64,000 bases of DNA from Foliamicus sp963666765. Its GTDB lineage: Bacteria; Pseudomonadota; Gammaproteobacteria; Steroidobacterales; Foliamicaceae. The first letter of the stretch is position 1. The number at the start of each line of letters is the position of its first letter. The notes under the pieces are model-generated. The model did not search any database. It was not told the DNA's origin and was given only the letters and a program-made list of their open reading frames with translations. This document shows, in pieces, positions 33,467 through 41,847 of this stretch. A program made the translations under genes and the position numbers. The DNA lies in assembly GCA_963666765.1 (NCBI GenBank), contig OY762933.1, forward strand, positions 620,001 to 684,000, given 5' to 3'.

Positions 33467-34309
33467 GTGTATTCAAAGACCTACCAGGCAACGCATCCGG
33501 ACATGATGGAGGGAGTCAGCAACGAAGCACTACGCGATCGTTATCTCGTTACCGGCATGTTCGTTGCCGACGAAATTAACCTGAACTATTCCCACAATGA
33601 ACGCATGATTGTCGGCGGCGCCGCACCCGTATCGGACGCTGTTGTATTGCCGGATCAGACCGACCCTGTAGCGGGAGCGCCTTTTCTTGAAAGACGTGAA
33701 TTGGGTGTGGTCAACGTGGGTGGCGGTAGCGGGAAAATAACTGTCGATGGCAATACATTTGCCATGAAGCCTCGCGATGGTTTGTACATACCCATGGGAT
33801 CGAAAGAGGTCTCTTTCGAGTGTGACAGCAAGGACAATCCCGCTCGCTACTTTCTCGCCTCAACGCCAGCACACGCACGATTCGACCTGGTGAAGATTTC
33901 GATCGACGATGCTGTTCCTCTTGAACTTGGTTCACTCGAGACCTCAAACGAGCGCACGATTTACAAGTACATCGTGCCCGAGACTTGCCGATCGGCCCAG
34001 TTGCTGCTGGGGTTGACGATTCTCAATCCAGGCAGTGTCTGGAACACAATGCCGCCGCACCTGCACGATCGACGATCCGAAATCTACTTCTACTTCGAAC
34101 TTGACGATGATGAAAAGGTGTTCCACTTCATGGGTGAGCCCGACTCGATGCGCCATATCGTTGTCGCCGATTCCGAAGCGGTAATTTCTCCACCCTGGTC
34201 AATTCACATGGGAAGTGGAAGCTCCAACTATTCCTTCATTTGGGCGATGGGCGGCGAGAATCTCGACTACACGGACATGAACGTCCTCGATATCTGCCAA
34301 CTCAAGTAA
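33467..34309 (+). CDS. kduI: 5-keto-4-deoxyuronate isomerase (KduI)
   Basis: This 280-residue cupin-fold enzyme aligns with KduI along its length: RYLVTGMFVADEINLNYSHNERMIVGG, FLERRELGVVNVGG, LASTPAHARFD, LNPGSVWNTMPPHLHDRR and SPPWSIHMGSG. Metal ligands are visible as His198, His200, Glu205 and His247. The enzyme interconverts 5-keto-4-deoxyuronate and 2,5-diketo-3-deoxygluconate after unsaturated uronates are released by lyases. No KduD, KdgK or KdgA gene is in the window, so the rest of the pathway must be elsewhere. The GTG at 33467 is preceded by CAGGGAG. Its last eight bases overlap the end of the convergent PLP-enzyme gene. Confidence 0.95.
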   Translation: MYSKTYQATHPDMMEGVSNEALRDRYLVTGMFVADEINLNYSHNERMIVGGAAPVSDAVVLPDQTDPVAGAPFLERRELGVVNVGGGSGKITVDGNTFAMKPRDGLYIPMGSKEVSFECDSKDNPARYFLASTPAHARFDLVKISIDDAVPLELGSLETSNERTIYKYIVPETCRSAQLLLGLTILNPGSVWNTMPPHLHDRRSEIYFYFELDDDEKVFHFMGEPDSMRHIVVADSEAVISPPWSIHMGSGSSNYSFIWAMGGENLDYTDMNVLDICQLK

Positions 34310-35447
34310 GCGCGGCGTCCAGGGCCTCGATCAGGTCCTCGGGGTCTTCCAGTCCCACCGACAAGCGCACGAGGCCGTCGCGCAGGCCCACCCGGCGGCG
34401 TTCTTCGGGCTCGACGTCCGCATGCGTCATGGTGACGGGATGCGTAATCAGCGATTCGACTGCACCAAGGTTCTCCGCCAGCGTCCACAGTTCGATGCTG
34501 TCCATCAGGCGTTTGCCGGCCTCGAGGCCGCCCTTGAGTTCGCACCAGAGCATGGCGCCGAAACCCGTGGCCTGGCGGCTTGCCAGTTCGTGCTGCGCGA
34601 AGGACTCAAGGCCCGGGTAGCAGACCTCGCCGACGGCCGGGTGTCCGCTCAAGTACTGTGCGATCGCCATCGCACTGGCGGACTGCCGGTCCATCCGCAC
34701 CGACAGCGTCTTCACACCCTGCAGGGTCAGCCAGGCGACCATCGGCGACATGATGCTGCCGGTGGCGTTCTGCACGAAACGCAGTTTCTCGTCCAGTTCG
34801 GCAGTGGCCGCCACATTGGCGCCTCCTACCGTGGCGTTGTGTCCGTCGAAGTACTTGGTGGTGCTGTGCAGGGATACGTCCGCGCCAAGGGCAAGCGGCT
34901 GCTGGTAATAGGGGGTGAGAAAAGTGTTGTCGACCACGTGGACCAGCTTGTTGGCCTGGGCAATTTCCGACAAGGCGGCGATGTCGCCAAGCGCCAGTGT
35001 GGGATTCGCCGGTGTTTCAGTCAGCAACAGCCGTGTATCGGGCGTGATCGCCGCCTCGACGGCCTTCGGGTCCGACGTATCAACAAACGTAAAGCGCGCG
35101 CCGAAGCGTGCGAAGACCTGGGTGCAAACCCGGTAGGTTCCCCCGTAAGCGACCTGCGATACCAGGGCGTGGTCGCCCGCGTTCAGGAAGGCATGCAGCA
35201 CGGCGCTGACGGCCGCCATCCCGGTGGAGTAGCAGGTACAGTCCTCGCCGTTCTCCAGGCCGGCAAGGCGGTTTTCCAGGGCCCGCACCGTCGGATTGCC
35301 GCTGCGCGAATAGGAATATCCCTTCGAAAGGTACTCGTCGACGGAGGGCTGAGCGAAGGTCGTGGACTGGTAAATCGGCGGCAGCACCGATCCCGTCACG
35401 GGGTCCGGCTCCGTTCCCGCATGAATCTGTTTGGTGGAAAAGCGCAC
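34302..35447 (-). CDS. Cys/Met-metabolism PLP enzyme (cystathionine gamma-synthase/lyase or sulfhydrylase)
   Basis: This 381-residue fold-type I PLP enzyme has YSYSRSGNPTVRALE, the PLP-stacking YSTGMAA region, VVDNTFLTPYYQQPL and the Schiff-base lysine Lys198 in SLHSTTKYFDGH. Its end, GLVRLSVGLEDPEDLIEAL, is characteristic of the MetB/MetC/MegL group, whose members cannot be told apart by motif. The GTG start at 35447 lies one base after the stop of the acyl-CoA dehydrogenase gene, so the pair is translationally linked. That arrangement suggests a sulfur-containing acyl substrate, but a housekeeping role in methionine or cysteine synthesis is equally possible. Confidence 0.88.
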   Translation of the reverse strand: MRFSTKQIHAGTEPDPVTGSVLPPIYQSTTFAQPSVDEYLSKGYSYSRSGNPTVRALENRLAGLENGEDCTCYSTGMAAVSAVLHAFLNAGDHALVSQVAYGGTYRVCTQVFARFGARFTFVDTSDPKAVEAAITPDTRLLLTETPANPTLALGDIAALSEIAQANKLVHVVDNTFLTPYYQQPLALGADVSLHSTTKYFDGHNATVGGANVAATAELDEKLRFVQNATGSIMSPMVAWLTLQGVKTLSVRMDRQSASAMAIAQYLSGHPAVGEVCYPGLESFAQHELASRQATGFGAMLWCELKGGLEAGKRLMDSIELWTLAENLGAVESLITHPVTMTHADVEPEERRRVGLRDGLVRLSVGLEDPEDLIEALDAALT

Positions 35448-35448
35448 G

Positions 35449-37209
35449 TCAGAACTGCTCGTCTCTCAATGCCATCGTATTGGCGGCGCCGGCGCGCACA
35501 CGCCGGGCGCGGGCGGCTACCTGCGGCATGAAGTGCTCGGCATAAAACCGCGCACAAACGCGGCGGGGCTGATTCGCCTGCGGCTCCGCGCCGCCGGCCG
35601 CGGCCAGCGCCGATCGGGCGTGCAGCCAGCCTCCGCAGAGGTAGCCCAGCATCATCATCAGGTTAAAGGCGACCGATCCGGGCAGGTCGGCGTCGGCGCC
35701 CAGTTCATTGCGGAACCACTCCAGGGTTGACGCCGCTTCGTTCAATCCTTCGCTGAGCGCCTCCCCGACGACCCGGTCCCCGGCTGGCAGGACCTTCGCG
35801 AGCGACGCCGTTTCCCCGATGTCTTCCAGCAGTTCGCCCAGCGCCCTGCCCTTGTCGCGGATGATCTTGCGGCCCACCAGGTCACCGGCCTGGATGCCGG
35901 AGGTGCCCTCGTAGATGGTAATGATGCGGGCGTCGCGGTAATGCTGCGCGGCGCCGGTCTCTTCCACGTAGCCCATGCCGCCGTGCACCTGAATTCCGAT
36001 CGAGGTCAATTCGATCGCCACCTCGCAGATCCAGCCCTTGACGATGGGAGTAAGCAAGTCCAGCCGCCGCTGGTGATAAGCCCTGCGCTCCTCGTCCGGG
36101 TGACGGCGTGCGAAGTCCTGATGCAGTGCGGCCATGTAGCAGAGGGACCGCATCGCGAAAATCTGCGACTTCATTTCCATGAGCATGCGCCGCACGTCCG
36201 GGTGGCGCAGGATGGAAACCGTGCCGGCGCTTCCCGGGGCCTTGCCCTGCATGCGGTTGCGGGCGTATTCCACAGCCTGCTGATACGACCGCTCGGCGAT
36301 TGCCACACCCTGCAGTCCGACCGATACGCGCGCATCGTTCATCATCGCGAACATGTGCGGCAGCCCCTGGTTTTCCTGGCCGACCAGGTAGCCCACGGCA
36401 TCCTCATAGCTCATGACGCAGGTTGGGCTGGCGTGCAACCCCAGCTTGTGCTCCACCGACACGGCCCGCACGTTGTTGGGCCGATCGGGATCGCCGTTTT
36501 CGTCCGGAATCAGCTTGGGTACCAGGAACAGCGAAAGCCCTCGAGTGCCCTGCGGCGCATCGGGCAGGCGCGCCAGCACCAGGTGCAGGATGTTGCCTGC
36601 CATGTCATGGTCGCCGAAGGTTATGAATATCTTTTGCCCGTTGATGACGTAGTGCCCGTTCTCGGGCTTCGCCTGGCAGCGCACCAGCCCCAGGTCGGAA
36701 CCGGCTTGCGGCTCGGTGAGATTCATCGTCCCGGTCCATTCGCCGCTGACCAGGCGCGGCAGGAATTGGCGGCGGAGTTCCTCGCTGGCGTACAGTTCCA
36801 GGGCATGCAACGCGCCCTGGCTCAACAGCGGACAGAGCGACCAGGCGAGATTGGCGGATTGCCACATCTCCTGAACCGGCATCGAAATGAGTTGCGGCAA
36901 ATCCTGGCCGCCGTACGTTTCCGGCGCCGAAATGCCGCCCCAGCCACCTTCAACAAAGGCCTGATACGCTTCCCGAAAGCTGTCCGGCACCTGAACCTGT
37001 CCATTGTGCACGGCGGCTCCGCTCTGGTCTCCCGTTACATTGAGCGGCGCAAGCACGTTGGAGGCAAGTTCGCCGGCCTCGTCCATCACGGCGCGCGCGA
37101 GGTCTCTCGACACCTCTTCCCAGCCTGGAAGCCGGGCAACGCGCTCGAACCCGGCAATCGAGTCCAGGACATACAGCATTTCGTCGACAGGGGGCCGATA
37201 CTCGGACAT
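35449..37209 (-). CDS. Acyl-CoA dehydrogenase, long DmdC/FadE-like type
   Basis: This 586-residue flavoenzyme has the N-terminal segment typical of DmdC-type members (PPVDEMLYVLDSIAGFE), GWGGISAPETYGGQDLP, the FAD/substrate motif MNLTEPQAGSDLG and GLHASPT. It also has GGMGYVEETGAAQHYRD and the catalytic-base region TIYEGTSGIQAGDL. A C-terminal acyl-CoA_dh_C domain ends the protein. DmdC oxidises 3-methylmercaptopropionyl-CoA in DMSP demethylation, but many relatives are called DmdC without proof, so only the broad family is claimed. It is followed by a MetB/MetC-type gene one base away. The ATG at 37209 has GGAG in front. Confidence 0.88.
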   Translation of the reverse strand: MSEYRPPVDEMLYVLDSIAGFERVARLPGWEEVSRDLARAVMDEAGELASNVLAPLNVTGDQSGAAVHNGQVQVPDSFREAYQAFVEGGWGGISAPETYGGQDLPQLISMPVQEMWQSANLAWSLCPLLSQGALHALELYASEELRRQFLPRLVSGEWTGTMNLTEPQAGSDLGLVRCQAKPENGHYVINGQKIFITFGDHDMAGNILHLVLARLPDAPQGTRGLSLFLVPKLIPDENGDPDRPNNVRAVSVEHKLGLHASPTCVMSYEDAVGYLVGQENQGLPHMFAMMNDARVSVGLQGVAIAERSYQQAVEYARNRMQGKAPGSAGTVSILRHPDVRRMLMEMKSQIFAMRSLCYMAALHQDFARRHPDEERRAYHQRRLDLLTPIVKGWICEVAIELTSIGIQVHGGMGYVEETGAAQHYRDARIITIYEGTSGIQAGDLVGRKIIRDKGRALGELLEDIGETASLAKVLPAGDRVVGEALSEGLNEAASTLEWFRNELGADADLPGSVAFNLMMMLGYLCGGWLHARSALAAAGGAEPQANQPRRVCARFYAEHFMPQVAARARRVRAGAANTMALRDEQF

Positions 37210-37347
37210 AGGGTCTCCGCGAGCACACGCTTGGCGGCAGCCTATTCTACCCGCGCTCGAAAAAAACCGCCGGTTTAAGGGCTCGGTAACGTGCCGATAT
37301 TGACTTATGCTTACATCCGCATGAACACAATCGAATTGGGGGCAAAC

Positions 37348-38178
37348 ATGCGTACACTGGCTTCATTCCTCTTGTCTATCGGCATAGCCGTATACGCGCC
37401 TGCGGGTACAGGTTCGGAATCGCCGGCGTCGCGCGATTCGGCGCCGGAAGAGCTGCGGATCTGGGTCGATGCGCGGGCCGGAACCGGCGCCCCCGTTTAC
37501 TGGCTGGCGGAGGGCGGCGTTTATTCCTACCCTTCCGGCGAGAAGCTGCTGGGGATGATCGGATTTGATAGCTCCACCGTGCTCTGGCCCGAGACTCCCG
37601 ACGGCGAGGTCATACACCTGACCCGAAAGACATTTACGTATACCGATCCCGTCAGCGGGGAAATCCTGAGCGAGTACGACGGCCAGGCGGTGGAGCCGAT
37701 CGCCTATCCCTACCAGCTCATCACCTACCGCATGAAGGATGGCAGGATCTTCGGGGCCGTCGAGCAGGGAGTCGGCGATCAGGTCCGGAAAATCCAGTCC
37801 CGAAACGGAATGCGGATACGCAGGCTGGGCCAGGGCACGCTGGCGGTAACCGCATCGGTCTTCCTTGATTTTCCCATGGGCGCGGGCAGCCGCTACCAGG
37901 CCTGGGAAAACTATGACTTTTTTCTCCATTCCCCCGACAAGTTGGACGAGCCCCACCAGTTAAGCTGGCAGCGTTATGGGGCGCTGCCGCCGTTCGTCGG
38001 GGAAGGAAACGCCATCTATCACCTGCTTTCCTGGCGGGTCGAGAGCCAGGATGAGTTTCCGCCGGCATTGCTGGAGTGGGCCAGGGAGGAGATGCCCATG
38101 TGGCTGCGGCCTCCTGCCGATCTGGAGGAAGTTCGCACCCTGCAGACAGGCGCCCCCGTTGACGGCTGGCCGCAGTAG
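37348..38178 (+). CDS. Secreted DUF1838-like protein
   Basis: This 276-residue protein has a signal peptide (hydrophobic at about residues 3-17, cleavage near TGSES). The mature part is rich in aromatic residues and beta-prone segments (VYWLAEGGVYSYPSGEKLLGMIGFDSS, VIHLTRKTFTYTDPVSGEIL). It resembles DUF1838 proteins, including the one at 39001-39894, in the order of its conserved blocks: an upper domain of about 90 residues, DPVSGEIL against NPYTGETL, then a late Trp-rich block. No catalytic motif can be named. The ATG at 37348 has GGGGG nine bases upstream and starts the signal peptide; ATGs at 37291 and 37321 are further upstream. Confidence 0.68.
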   Translation: MRTLASFLLSIGIAVYAPAGTGSESPASRDSAPEELRIWVDARAGTGAPVYWLAEGGVYSYPSGEKLLGMIGFDSSTVLWPETPDGEVIHLTRKTFTYTDPVSGEILSEYDGQAVEPIAYPYQLITYRMKDGRIFGAVEQGVGDQVRKIQSRNGMRIRRLGQGTLAVTASVFLDFPMGAGSRYQAWENYDFFLHSPDKLDEPHQLSWQRYGALPPFVGEGNAIYHLLSWRVESQDEFPPALLEWAREEMPMWLRPPADLEEVRTLQTGAPVDGWPQ

Positions 38179-38242
38179 GCGCGAACCGACGCAACTTGTG
38201 GGTCCAGGCTATAGCACCTTCACGCAGCGCATTCCTGACTAG

Positions 38243-38276
38243 TTGACATCATGATGCTTTATACATAGCATCATGA
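38243..38276 (+). promoter_or_regulatory. vapBC promoter with palindromic operator
   Basis: TTGACA (38243-38248), a 17-base spacer and TAGCAT (38266-38271) make a good sigma-70 promoter. A perfect 10-base inverted repeat (38249-38258 with 38267-38276, eight-base gap) fills the spacer and -10 and is the likely VapB/VapBC operator. Transcription would begin near 38278, almost at the vapB ATG (38280), so the message may be leaderless. Confidence 0.75.
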
Positions 38277-38279
38277 AGA

Positions 38280-38522
38280 ATGCGTACTACCTTGACACTT
38301 GACGAGGATGTGGCGGTCCGGCTGCGCCATGAGATGGCCCGCACGGGCGCCGGAATGAAAGTTGTCGTGAATGCGCTTCTTCGCCGCGGGCTGGAGGCCC
38401 CAAAAGCGGAGGAGATTGCGCGGCCCTTCACAGTTCAAGCCCGATCCATGGGGTTGAAGGCAGGTATGGACATGGACGATATTGCCGGACTGCTGGACTT
38501 TCTCGACGGCCCGGCCAGATGA
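38280..38522 (+). CDS. vapB: VapB-type antitoxin
   Basis: This 80-residue protein has a ribbon-helix-helix start (MRTTLTLDEDVAVRLRHEMARTG), followed by a toxin-binding tail containing FTVQARSMG and ending AGLLDFLDGPAR. It would neutralise the PIN toxin encoded next and repress the operon at the palindrome immediately upstream. The ATG at 38280 is only a few bases after the -10, and no Shine-Dalgarno precedes it. Its stop overlaps the toxin start as ATGA. The pair lies between two DUF1838 genes. Confidence 0.9.
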   Translation: MRTTLTLDEDVAVRLRHEMARTGAGMKVVVNALLRRGLEAPKAEEIARPFTVQARSMGLKAGMDMDDIAGLLDFLDGPAR

Positions 38523-38956
38523 TGATCCTGGTTGACGCGAACTTGCTGCTGTACGCTTATGACCTCGACAGCCCACATCACGATGCTTCAAGGCGATGGC
38601 TGGAAGTTCAGTTTTCCAGCGGCCAACCGCTTCGGTTCGCCCTGATCACGCTGTTGGCGTTTGTGCGTATCGCTTCGGACCGCCGTGTATTTGCTCATCC
38701 GTTATCGCCGCGAATAGCATGCGCGCTCGTCGAGGATTGGCTCGTACAGCCCAATGCGCAGCTTCTTCAGCCGGGTGCGCGCACCTGGAGTCTCTTGAGT
38801 CGGCTCTGCGGCGAGGGACAGGCGAAAGGCGCGATGGTGATGGACGCTCACCTCGCTGCGCTGGCTCTTGAGCATGGTGCAAGTATCGCCACAACGGACC
38901 GCGATTTCGCACGCTTTCCAGACCTCAAACTTATAAATCCCACCGTGGAAACGTGA
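38519..38956 (+). CDS. vapC: VapC-type PIN-domain ribonuclease toxin
   Basis: This 145-residue PIN protein has the early acidic residue Asp6 (ILVDANLLLYAYD), MVMDAHLAALALEHG with Asp109 and ATTDRDFARF with Asp127, the usual Mg-binding set. VapC toxins cut tRNA or rRNA when freed from VapB. The start codon is one of two tandem ATGs (38519 or 38522); the first overlaps the vapB stop. Its stop is 44 bases from the end of the convergent DUF1838 gene. Confidence 0.92.
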   Translation: MMILVDANLLLYAYDLDSPHHDASRRWLEVQFSSGQPLRFALITLLAFVRIASDRRVFAHPLSPRIACALVEDWLVQPNAQLLQPGARTWSLLSRLCGEGQAKGAMVMDAHLAALALEHGASIATTDRDFARFPDLKLINPTVET

Positions 38957-39000
38957 CGGCGTCCGTGTTCGTGACGCTTTGCGGCAGCCTGACGGCGCGG

Positions 39001-39894
39001 TTACGCAGGGCGGGCGGAGAGCTTGTCGGGGTGTTCGGTTTCGAGGCGCTTGCGGTAGGGCGCCGGCAGCGATTCCACCGAGGGCAGCTTGAGGCCCGCG
39101 GCGTGCCAGATCAGGTGGCCGGGGTGTTCGCCCATGTTCATCCACGCCCGCCAGGGCATGAACACGGTGGAGGCGAACTGGGTCTTGAGTCTTGTAACGC
39201 CTGGATCGGCGAATTCCTCCAGAGCGCAATTCATCGTCTGGCGCTGCAGGCGTGGCTGGGCCATGCCGGGCGGGTATTCGGTTTCCTTGCTGAGCCACAT
39301 CCGACCGCCCCCTGACAGAATCCGGTATGCGGGCGGCCGTTCAGGCATCCGGTCGATGAACGGCGTTGGACGGATGCCTTTCTCTGAATAATTGAAGCCG
39401 CGTCCTGCGCCGCCGCCCTGCACCGCGGCCGGAACTTCCAGTGTTTCGCCGGTGTAGGGATTGCGCCATTGCTTGAGCCACTCGCCGCTTTCCGCATCCT
39501 TGAGGAACGACACCGTGTGCCCGATCAGTTCGAACTCGCCTGCGTCAAGATGGCGCATCCAGTACATCTCCATGCCTTCGAAGCCGAACAGAAGCCGCGG
39601 CGCCTTGCCCTCTTCGGCGCCGTAAATGACGCCGCTGTACCACCAGGGCACATCCTCTTCGCGCAGGCTGGCCTGAATGCGGATCAGCGCCAGCAGATTG
39701 TCGCGCGGCCTCGGCAGGTCAATCGCACCGTCCGGCTCGGGCGCCGCCAGTGACGACAAGGGCGCGCCGAGAACAGCCATCCCCCCGGCGCCCGCCAGCA
39801 GTTCGCGGCGGCTCAGGCCTGCTGGAAGGCTGGTTTCGTTACCCGGCCCTTCCGGGAAATGCATGAATCCATCCATGGAGCTTGCTTGTTTCAT
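39001..39894 (-). CDS. DUF1838 protein with Tat signal
   Basis: This 297-residue protein has a twin-arginine signal after a short leader (LSRRELLAGAGGMAVLGAP, about residues 28-46), so it is exported folded and may bind a cofactor. The body matches DUF1838: PWWYSGVIYGAEEGKAPRLLFGFEGMEMYWM, WRNPYTGETLEVP, RMWLSKET and a C-terminal AWMNMGEHPGHLIWHAAG. The family has no established activity. It is followed by an exported protein of unknown function (39917-41836) on the same strand, 22 bases apart. A second, weaker DUF1838 relative is at 37348. The ATG at 39894 is used; starts nearer the Tat motif are possible. Confidence 0.82.
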   Translation of the reverse strand: MKQASSMDGFMHFPEGPGNETSLPAGLSRRELLAGAGGMAVLGAPLSSLAAPEPDGAIDLPRPRDNLLALIRIQASLREEDVPWWYSGVIYGAEEGKAPRLLFGFEGMEMYWMRHLDAGEFELIGHTVSFLKDAESGEWLKQWRNPYTGETLEVPAAVQGGGAGRGFNYSEKGIRPTPFIDRMPERPPAYRILSGGGRMWLSKETEYPPGMAQPRLQRQTMNCALEEFADPGVTRLKTQFASTVFMPWRAWMNMGEHPGHLIWHAAGLKLPSVESLPAPYRKRLETEHPDKLSARPA

Positions 39895-39916
39895 GGAGCG
39901 CCGCTGGAGTCAGCAG

Positions 39917-41836
39917 TTACTGCGACTGCTGCAGGGCATCGGCAATGAACTCCGCCATCAGCGCGCCCATTCGCGGGTCGTCGTTGGGAGGCCTCCACAT
40001 TGCCCAGGTGCCGCCATACTGCTGCTGTACCGGCTGTTCCGCCAACGGCCTGCCCAGCGCCGGGTCGTACCCGATGTGGCCGTACGCCGGCACGTCATAG
40101 CCCAGCGACGGGTCCATGTCATTACGCCGCCGGTCGCGGGGCGTTTGCCGTTCCGGGGGATAGGGGCGTCCATCCGCGCAACCGCCCAGTTCGAGGCAGC
40201 AGGCGACCCTTGCGTCCCCCGCCCTGCATTCGGTCTCGACCCAGATGCCCCAATAATCGGCAAAGGGGTGCCCGACGCCCGGATAGCGATCATGATCCCC
40301 ATCCTCGTAGAACAACCAGGTGCGATACCCGATTTCCTTGCCGATCTGGTTGGGCACCTCAACCATGTTCAGGACGGATTCGGCCACGATCTGCGGAAAG
40401 GCCACCACGACATGCTGGACACCGTCGGAACGCAGGTAATCGAGCGCCTCCCAGTAGCGATGGCCCCACTTGCCCGCGGGATGCACGCCCGGCTGCTCGT
40501 ACAGCGCCGCGTACCCCAGGTTCTCGCCGCGCATCGGCCGGCTGCGCTCGTAGCGCCCGGCTGGTGATTCAGGCATTGCGTCGTTGATCACCATGTCGCC
40601 CGCCCAGGCGCCCACGACCCGGCGCTGCTTGAGTTCCGGATACAGTCGCAGCAGTTCCCGCTCAATCATCCGGTGCAGCGTAAGCGTATCGTTGATTTTC
40701 GGATCGAAATACTCGTCGTAGCGGCGCAAGGCGTGTCCGAGAAGCACGATCCCGGTGTCCGCCTCGGCTACATCAGGGTTGAATCTGTGGGCGATGCCCT
40801 CGGCGTGCAGCAAGGCCAGTTGCGGTGAAGCAACCACGGGATTGGGCGCTTGTTCAATGCTCACGCTGGCGTCCACTGCCGGCGGTCCCAGGGAGCGGGT
40901 CCAGCCTTCAGGTTGCACGGGATAGGAATCGCGCATCAGGTCCTCGGGATCGTTGAGCCAGCGCAGCGGCGCCGGATCACCGCCCTCCCCCGCTTCAGCG
41001 GCCAGACGGCGCCTGAGTGTGCTCACCACGTCGTGCGTCTTCGAAAAACGGGCGCCGCCCACGGTCATGTCGATCGCCAGAATCTCCGTTACGCCCTGCG
41101 CCAGCAGCCGGGGAATAGGCCCATCCACGTTGTGGCGCTCGGGATCGCAATCGGGCCACGGCTCTTCGGACGGCCCGCAATACGTGAGCGGCTGTCCCTC
41201 GGCGGAACCAGGGCCGTACACCAGACGCGGCCAGGGGTGGTGTTTCGGGTCGGCCGCCATCCACGACGCGAGGTCCACCACGAAGCGCACGCCGAGTGCT
41301 TTCGAGCGCGCCTCAAGCGCCTTCTCAAGCCCTCGCAACTGCGAATAGGTCACGCGGTAGAAGGGGCTGGGCCCGCCGATCCGCTCGTACTCGAATCGAT
41401 ACTTCAGGGCCTCCTTGGGCCCGTTTCCGAAATCCATGAAGCGCGGCCAGATGCGGGGATCCCAAAGGAAGCGCTGATACACGGCGCTGTTGTGGTCGTA
41501 GGAGAAAAGCTGCGCGGCGGTGTCGAAGGCCCCGCGGTCGGTCCAGTCTTCCGAGCCGCCATGGATCACGAACAGCACGCCGATGACCCGTTCCTCAGCC
41601 TCCGCCCGCCCAACGAGGCTCCAGCACGACACCAGACACAGCCCGCACACAAGCAGCGCAAGCCCCCGACGTCGAAGAGTCTCGGTTCCGTAGCTTCCTC
41701 TGTCCCTACTTTCCGGGAACGTCTGAGCCAGTGGGCGTCGATGACCCGGCGCCCACAGCGAAGCCGAGCCCACAGGGACGTGCTTGCCGGCGGTTCCCGG
41801 CAGCAAGGGACGGAGAAACCGACGCACGAACTGCAT
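39917..41836 (-). CDS. Exported protein of unknown function, weakly chelatase-like
   Basis: This 639-residue protein has a basic leader of about 50 residues and then a hydrophobic signal-like stretch (GLALLVCGLCLVSCWSLVG) before AEAEERVIGVLFVIHGG. The latter, with GVTEILAIDMTVGGARFS, ADTGIVLLGHALRRYDE and GVQHVVVAFPQIVAES, recalls the repeated strand-loop units of class II chelatases (CbiX/ferrochelatase). The likeness is weak and I do not assign that activity. A DMDPSLGYDVPAYGHIGYDP segment near the end is unfamiliar. The ATG at 41836 follows the flavin-oxidase stop by 11 bases with GGCAGG before it. The open frame continues upstream to 42310, but only as an overlap with that gene. Confidence 0.6.
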   Translation of the reverse strand: MQFVRRFLRPLLPGTAGKHVPVGSASLWAPGHRRPLAQTFPESRDRGSYGTETLRRRGLALLVCGLCLVSCWSLVGRAEAEERVIGVLFVIHGGSEDWTDRGAFDTAAQLFSYDHNSAVYQRFLWDPRIWPRFMDFGNGPKEALKYRFEYERIGGPSPFYRVTYSQLRGLEKALEARSKALGVRFVVDLASWMAADPKHHPWPRLVYGPGSAEGQPLTYCGPSEEPWPDCDPERHNVDGPIPRLLAQGVTEILAIDMTVGGARFSKTHDVVSTLRRRLAAEAGEGGDPAPLRWLNDPEDLMRDSYPVQPEGWTRSLGPPAVDASVSIEQAPNPVVASPQLALLHAEGIAHRFNPDVAEADTGIVLLGHALRRYDEYFDPKINDTLTLHRMIERELLRLYPELKQRRVVGAWAGDMVINDAMPESPAGRYERSRPMRGENLGYAALYEQPGVHPAGKWGHRYWEALDYLRSDGVQHVVVAFPQIVAESVLNMVEVPNQIGKEIGYRTWLFYEDGDHDRYPGVGHPFADYWGIWVETECRAGDARVACCLELGGCADGRPYPPERQTPRDRRRNDMDPSLGYDVPAYGHIGYDPALGRPLAEQPVQQQYGGTWAMWRPPNDDPRMGALMAEFIADALQQSQ

Positions 41837-41847
41837 ACCTGCCGACC

